From Candidatus Hecatellales archaeon (GTDB lineage Archaea > Thermoproteota > Bathyarchaeia > Hecatellales > Hecatellaceae), in NCBI GenBank assembly GCA_003662485.1, contig QMYD01000049.1:1-7699 (forward strand): a DNA stretch of 7,699 bases. Direction: 5' to 3'. Shown here one piece after another: positions 5,988 to 7,699 of this stretch. Made by a program: the position numbers and the translations under genes. Numbering within the stretch: position 1 is the first letter of the stretch; each line of letters starts with the position of its first letter. The notes below the pieces were generated by a model. The model had not been told where the DNA came from. It saw nothing but the letters and a program-made list of their open reading frames with translations, and did no database searches.

Positions 5988-6278
5988 TTAGTCTCTAAGT
6001 GGTGCAGCTATTTTCCGTTCCTCCCTCGCTCTAACCTTCACTATACCCCTGTAAACGGCGCAGGAAACGCAGTAATACTTTACCACTTTTTCCCTTGGAA
6101 TGTAGGCTCCTTGGGCTCTAAGCTCCTTAGCCAGAACGGGGTCGACGAAGGAAACCCACTTAGTAATCTTTTTAGCCTTATCTCTGGGGACTAGGCAGCC
6201 GCAGGCGCTGCACTGAACTACGTCGCTTCTACCCTTTCCTCCCTTACCTCTCCCCCTACTCTTCCGCTTCTTAGGCAT
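5988..6278 (-). CDS. rps26e: Small ribosomal subunit protein eS26 (S26e)
   Basis: A 96-residue protein of the small ribosomal subunit. The basic start PKKRKSRGRGKGGKGR is followed by a zinc site formed by C23-x2-C26 (VQCSACGCLVPRDKA) and C70-x2-C73 (YYCVSCAVYRGIVK), with the S26e signature VPRDKAKK and a basic tail. In eukaryotes eS26 lies at the mRNA exit channel and touches mRNA upstream of the start codon. Among archaea it is known in TACK lineages, which is the best taxonomic marker here. The start is ATG at 6278 with GGTGA (6282-6286) three bases before it, a short spacing. It lies 66 bases after proS and 26 before padR on the same strand. A TATA-like CTTTAAG at 6331-6337 could give it a promoter of its own. 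Confidence 0.95.
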   Translation of the reverse strand: MPKKRKSRGRGKGGKGRSDVVQCSACGCLVPRDKAKKITKWVSFVDPVLAKELRAQGAYIPREKVVKYYCVSCAVYRGIVKVRAREERKIAAPLRD

Positions 6279-6330
6279 AGGTCACCATCATCCGCCTAAA
6301 CCTACACTGAAAGGCTTAGAAATGGTGAAA

Positions 6331-6337
6331 CTTAAAG
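6331..6337 (-). promoter_or_regulatory. Possible TATA box for rps26e-padR
   Basis: On the minus strand this reads CTTTAAG, just past the proS stop and about 55 bases before the rps26e start. It would place a transcript start near 6308. It is a weak match, and read-through from proS is also plausible. Confidence 0.28.
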
Positions 6338-6344
6338 CTTCTCC

Positions 6345-7699
6345 CTAGTACTGCCTTGAAAGCCTGAGGAAGGTTTGGGCCTCCCCACCGCATAGGGCGC
6401 ACTTCAAACCTTCAGCCTTCTCCTCGGGGTAGGGGGTTCCCAAAGCCTTCAAGTTAAGCTTTTCCTCTAGGGCGAGACCGCACTCCTCCCTACCGCACCA
6501 GGGAAGCTCTAGGATGCCGAAGGGCTTCTCCCCAAGCCTGGAAGCCTCCTCCAAACTCTTAAACCTCTTAATGTTCTGCCTGAACCAGGCTTCAGCTCTA
6601 CTCTTCAAGTCTGCTTGGATTTGGCTTAGAAGGTTGGAGAGGGCTTGCGTGGCTTCGGCTTCTGGTACAACCATTCTTTCGAGGCTGTCCCTCCTAACCA
6701 TGGTTAGGCTTCCCCTCTCCAAGTCTTTGGGGCCTATCTCTATCCTAACTGGTACGCCTCGAAGCTCCCAGTCGTAGAACTTAGCTCCAGGCGTATATTT
6801 CTCCCTTAGGTCTGCGTGGACGGTGAAACCTGACTGGCGTAAGCTTTCAGCTAGGCTTTCAGCCTTCCTGTTCACAGCCTCCTCATAGCCCTTGTAGGGT
6901 ATGGGGACTATGACGGCTTGGATGGGGGCGACGCTTGGTGGAAGCGTTAACCCGTGGTCGTCTCCATGCAGAGCCATGACAGCTGCCACCACACGCTCCG
7001 AGAGGCCGTAGCAGGTTTGCCATACGAACTCTCGGCCTCCATCCCTAGTTTCAAAGGTTATCTCGAAGGCTCTGGAGAAGTTTTGCCCGAGGTTGTGGAC
7101 GGTTCCAATCTGGAGGGTTCGACCATCCGGGAAGATGGTGTCATAGGCCAGCGAGTAGAGGGCTCCTGCAAACTTGTCCCAGTCAGGCCTCTTCGAAATC
7201 ACGTAGGGAACTGCGAGCATGTCGAAGAAGCTGCTGTAGATTCTCACGGCCTCCCTAACCTGCTCCTCAGCCTGTTGGAAGGTTTCATGGCAGGTGTGAG
7301 CCTCCTTGAAGGTGGTTATTTCCCTTACACGGATGAGAGGCCTCGTAGCCTTGGTTTCATAGCGGAAGGTGCTTACCACCTGGTAGAGGCGTTTAGGCAA
7401 ATCTACGTGGCTTCTAATCCAAAGCTTGAGCATGGGGGCGATGGCGGTTTCACTGGTAGGCCTTAAAGCCAGTTTTTCGCCTAGGTCCTCCCTCCCAGCC
7501 CTAGTAACCCAGAAAACCTGCTGGCTGAAGCTTTCAACGTGCTCAGCCTCCTTTGCAAGCATTCCCTCCGTTATGAGGAGGGGAAATAAAACCTCCTCAT
7601 GGCCTGAATCGTTTAGAAGCCTCCTAATCAAGGCTAAAATTTTCTCTCTAAGCTTGAAGCCGTAGGGCAGCCAAACCCCGCAGCCCTTAACCGGATACC
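6345..7699 (-). CDS. proS: Prolyl-tRNA synthetase, archaeal/eukaryotic type (5' end outside the window)
   Basis: A class II synthetase that charges tRNA-Pro in the cytoplasm. About 451 residues are visible. The frame is open past 7631 to the window edge, reading [20 protein letters not shown], a typical ProRS N-terminal segment, so the TTG at 7631 is internal and roughly 25-30 residues are missing. Motif 1 follows that segment. Motif 2 is [25 protein letters not shown]. The motif 3 region is [30 protein letters not shown]. The anticodon-binding domain starts at about [16 protein letters not shown]. The C-terminal zinc domain has CGREECG and CALCG, and the protein ends in tyrosine (RLSRQY) as is usual for this type. 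There is no bacterial-style editing insertion between motifs 2 and 3. It is first in a probable minus-strand run with rps26e and padR. Confidence 0.96.
   Translation of the reverse strand, partial: YPVKGCGVWLPYGFKLREKILALIRRLLNDSGHEEVLFPLLITEGMLAKEAEHVESFSQQVFWVTRAGREDLGEKLALRPTSETAIAPMLKLWIRSHVDLPKRLYQVVSTFRYETKATRPLIRVREITTFKEAHTCHETFQQAEEQVREAVRIYSSFFDMLAVPYVISKRPDWDKFAGALYSLAYDTIFPDGRTLQIGTVHNLGQNFSRAFEITFETRDGGREFVWQTCYGLSERVVAAVMALHGDDHGLTLPPSVAPIQAVIVPIPYKGYEEAVNRKAESLAESLRQSGFTVHADLREKYTPGAKFYDWELRGVPVRIEIGPKDLERGSLTMVRRDSLERMVVPEAEATQALSNLLSQIQADLKSRAEAWFRQNIKRFKSLEEASRLGEKPFGILELPWCGREECGLALEEKLNLKALGTPYPEEKAEGLKCALCGGEAQTFLRLSRQY

Noticed and set aside
5937..6194. 85-residue plus-strand open frame across padR/rps26e
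   Set aside because: It lies opposite the zinc-binding rps26e gene and the padR start, with no motif of its own.
6954..7466. 170-residue plus-strand open frame
   Set aside because: It is a shadow of proS: it lies wholly inside that gene and shows no recognisable protein motifs.
7629..7631. TTG as the proS start
   Set aside because: Conserved ProRS residues ([14 protein letters not shown]) are encoded upstream to the window edge.

Overview
The window is a gene-dense archaeal chromosome segment, most likely from the TACK side of the archaea. A Bathyarchaeia-like lineage is my guess, at low confidence. The evidence is a LysW-type lysine/arginine pathway (lysX-lysY), a eukaryote-like ribosomal protein S26e (known from TACK archaea, not typical of Euryarchaeota), archaeal-type ThrRS with its own N-terminal editing domain, archaeal/eukaryote-type ProRS, and a CDP-alcohol phosphatidyltransferase of the archaeal ether-lipid kind. 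Shine-Dalgarno sequences are strong, and non-ATG starts are common (TTG for purB, the small zinc protein and padR; apparently CTG for thrS).

Layout. Bases 1-1457 (+) hold the 3' end of lysX and a complete lysY/argC, the activation and reduction steps of carrier-protein-bound lysine/arginine synthesis. Bases 1545-2906 (+) hold purB, with its own strong ribosome binding site. It meets thrS (minus strand) tail to tail, so that the two stop codons interlock. thrS is preceded on the minus strand by a 69-residue zinc-finger-like protein of unknown function (4767-4976), 16 bases away, which looks like a two-gene operon. A 70-base divergent gap with one near-symmetric A/T box separates that operon from the CDP-alcohol phosphatidyltransferase gene (+, 5047-5652). 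The last block (minus strand, 7699 down to 5539) is proS (5' end outside the window), rps26e and a PadR-family regulator. The PadR frame runs 114 bases into the 3' end of the lipid gene on the opposite strand.

Functionally these are housekeeping genes: amino-acid and purine synthesis, two aminoacyl-tRNA synthetases, a ribosomal protein and membrane lipid head-group synthesis. I see no tRNA/rRNA genes, insertion sequences, CRISPR repeats, phage genes or defence systems. The points most worth a second look are the apparent CTG start of thrS, the small zinc protein coupled to it, and the antisense overlap of padR with the lipid gene. No clearly new multi-gene system is visible.
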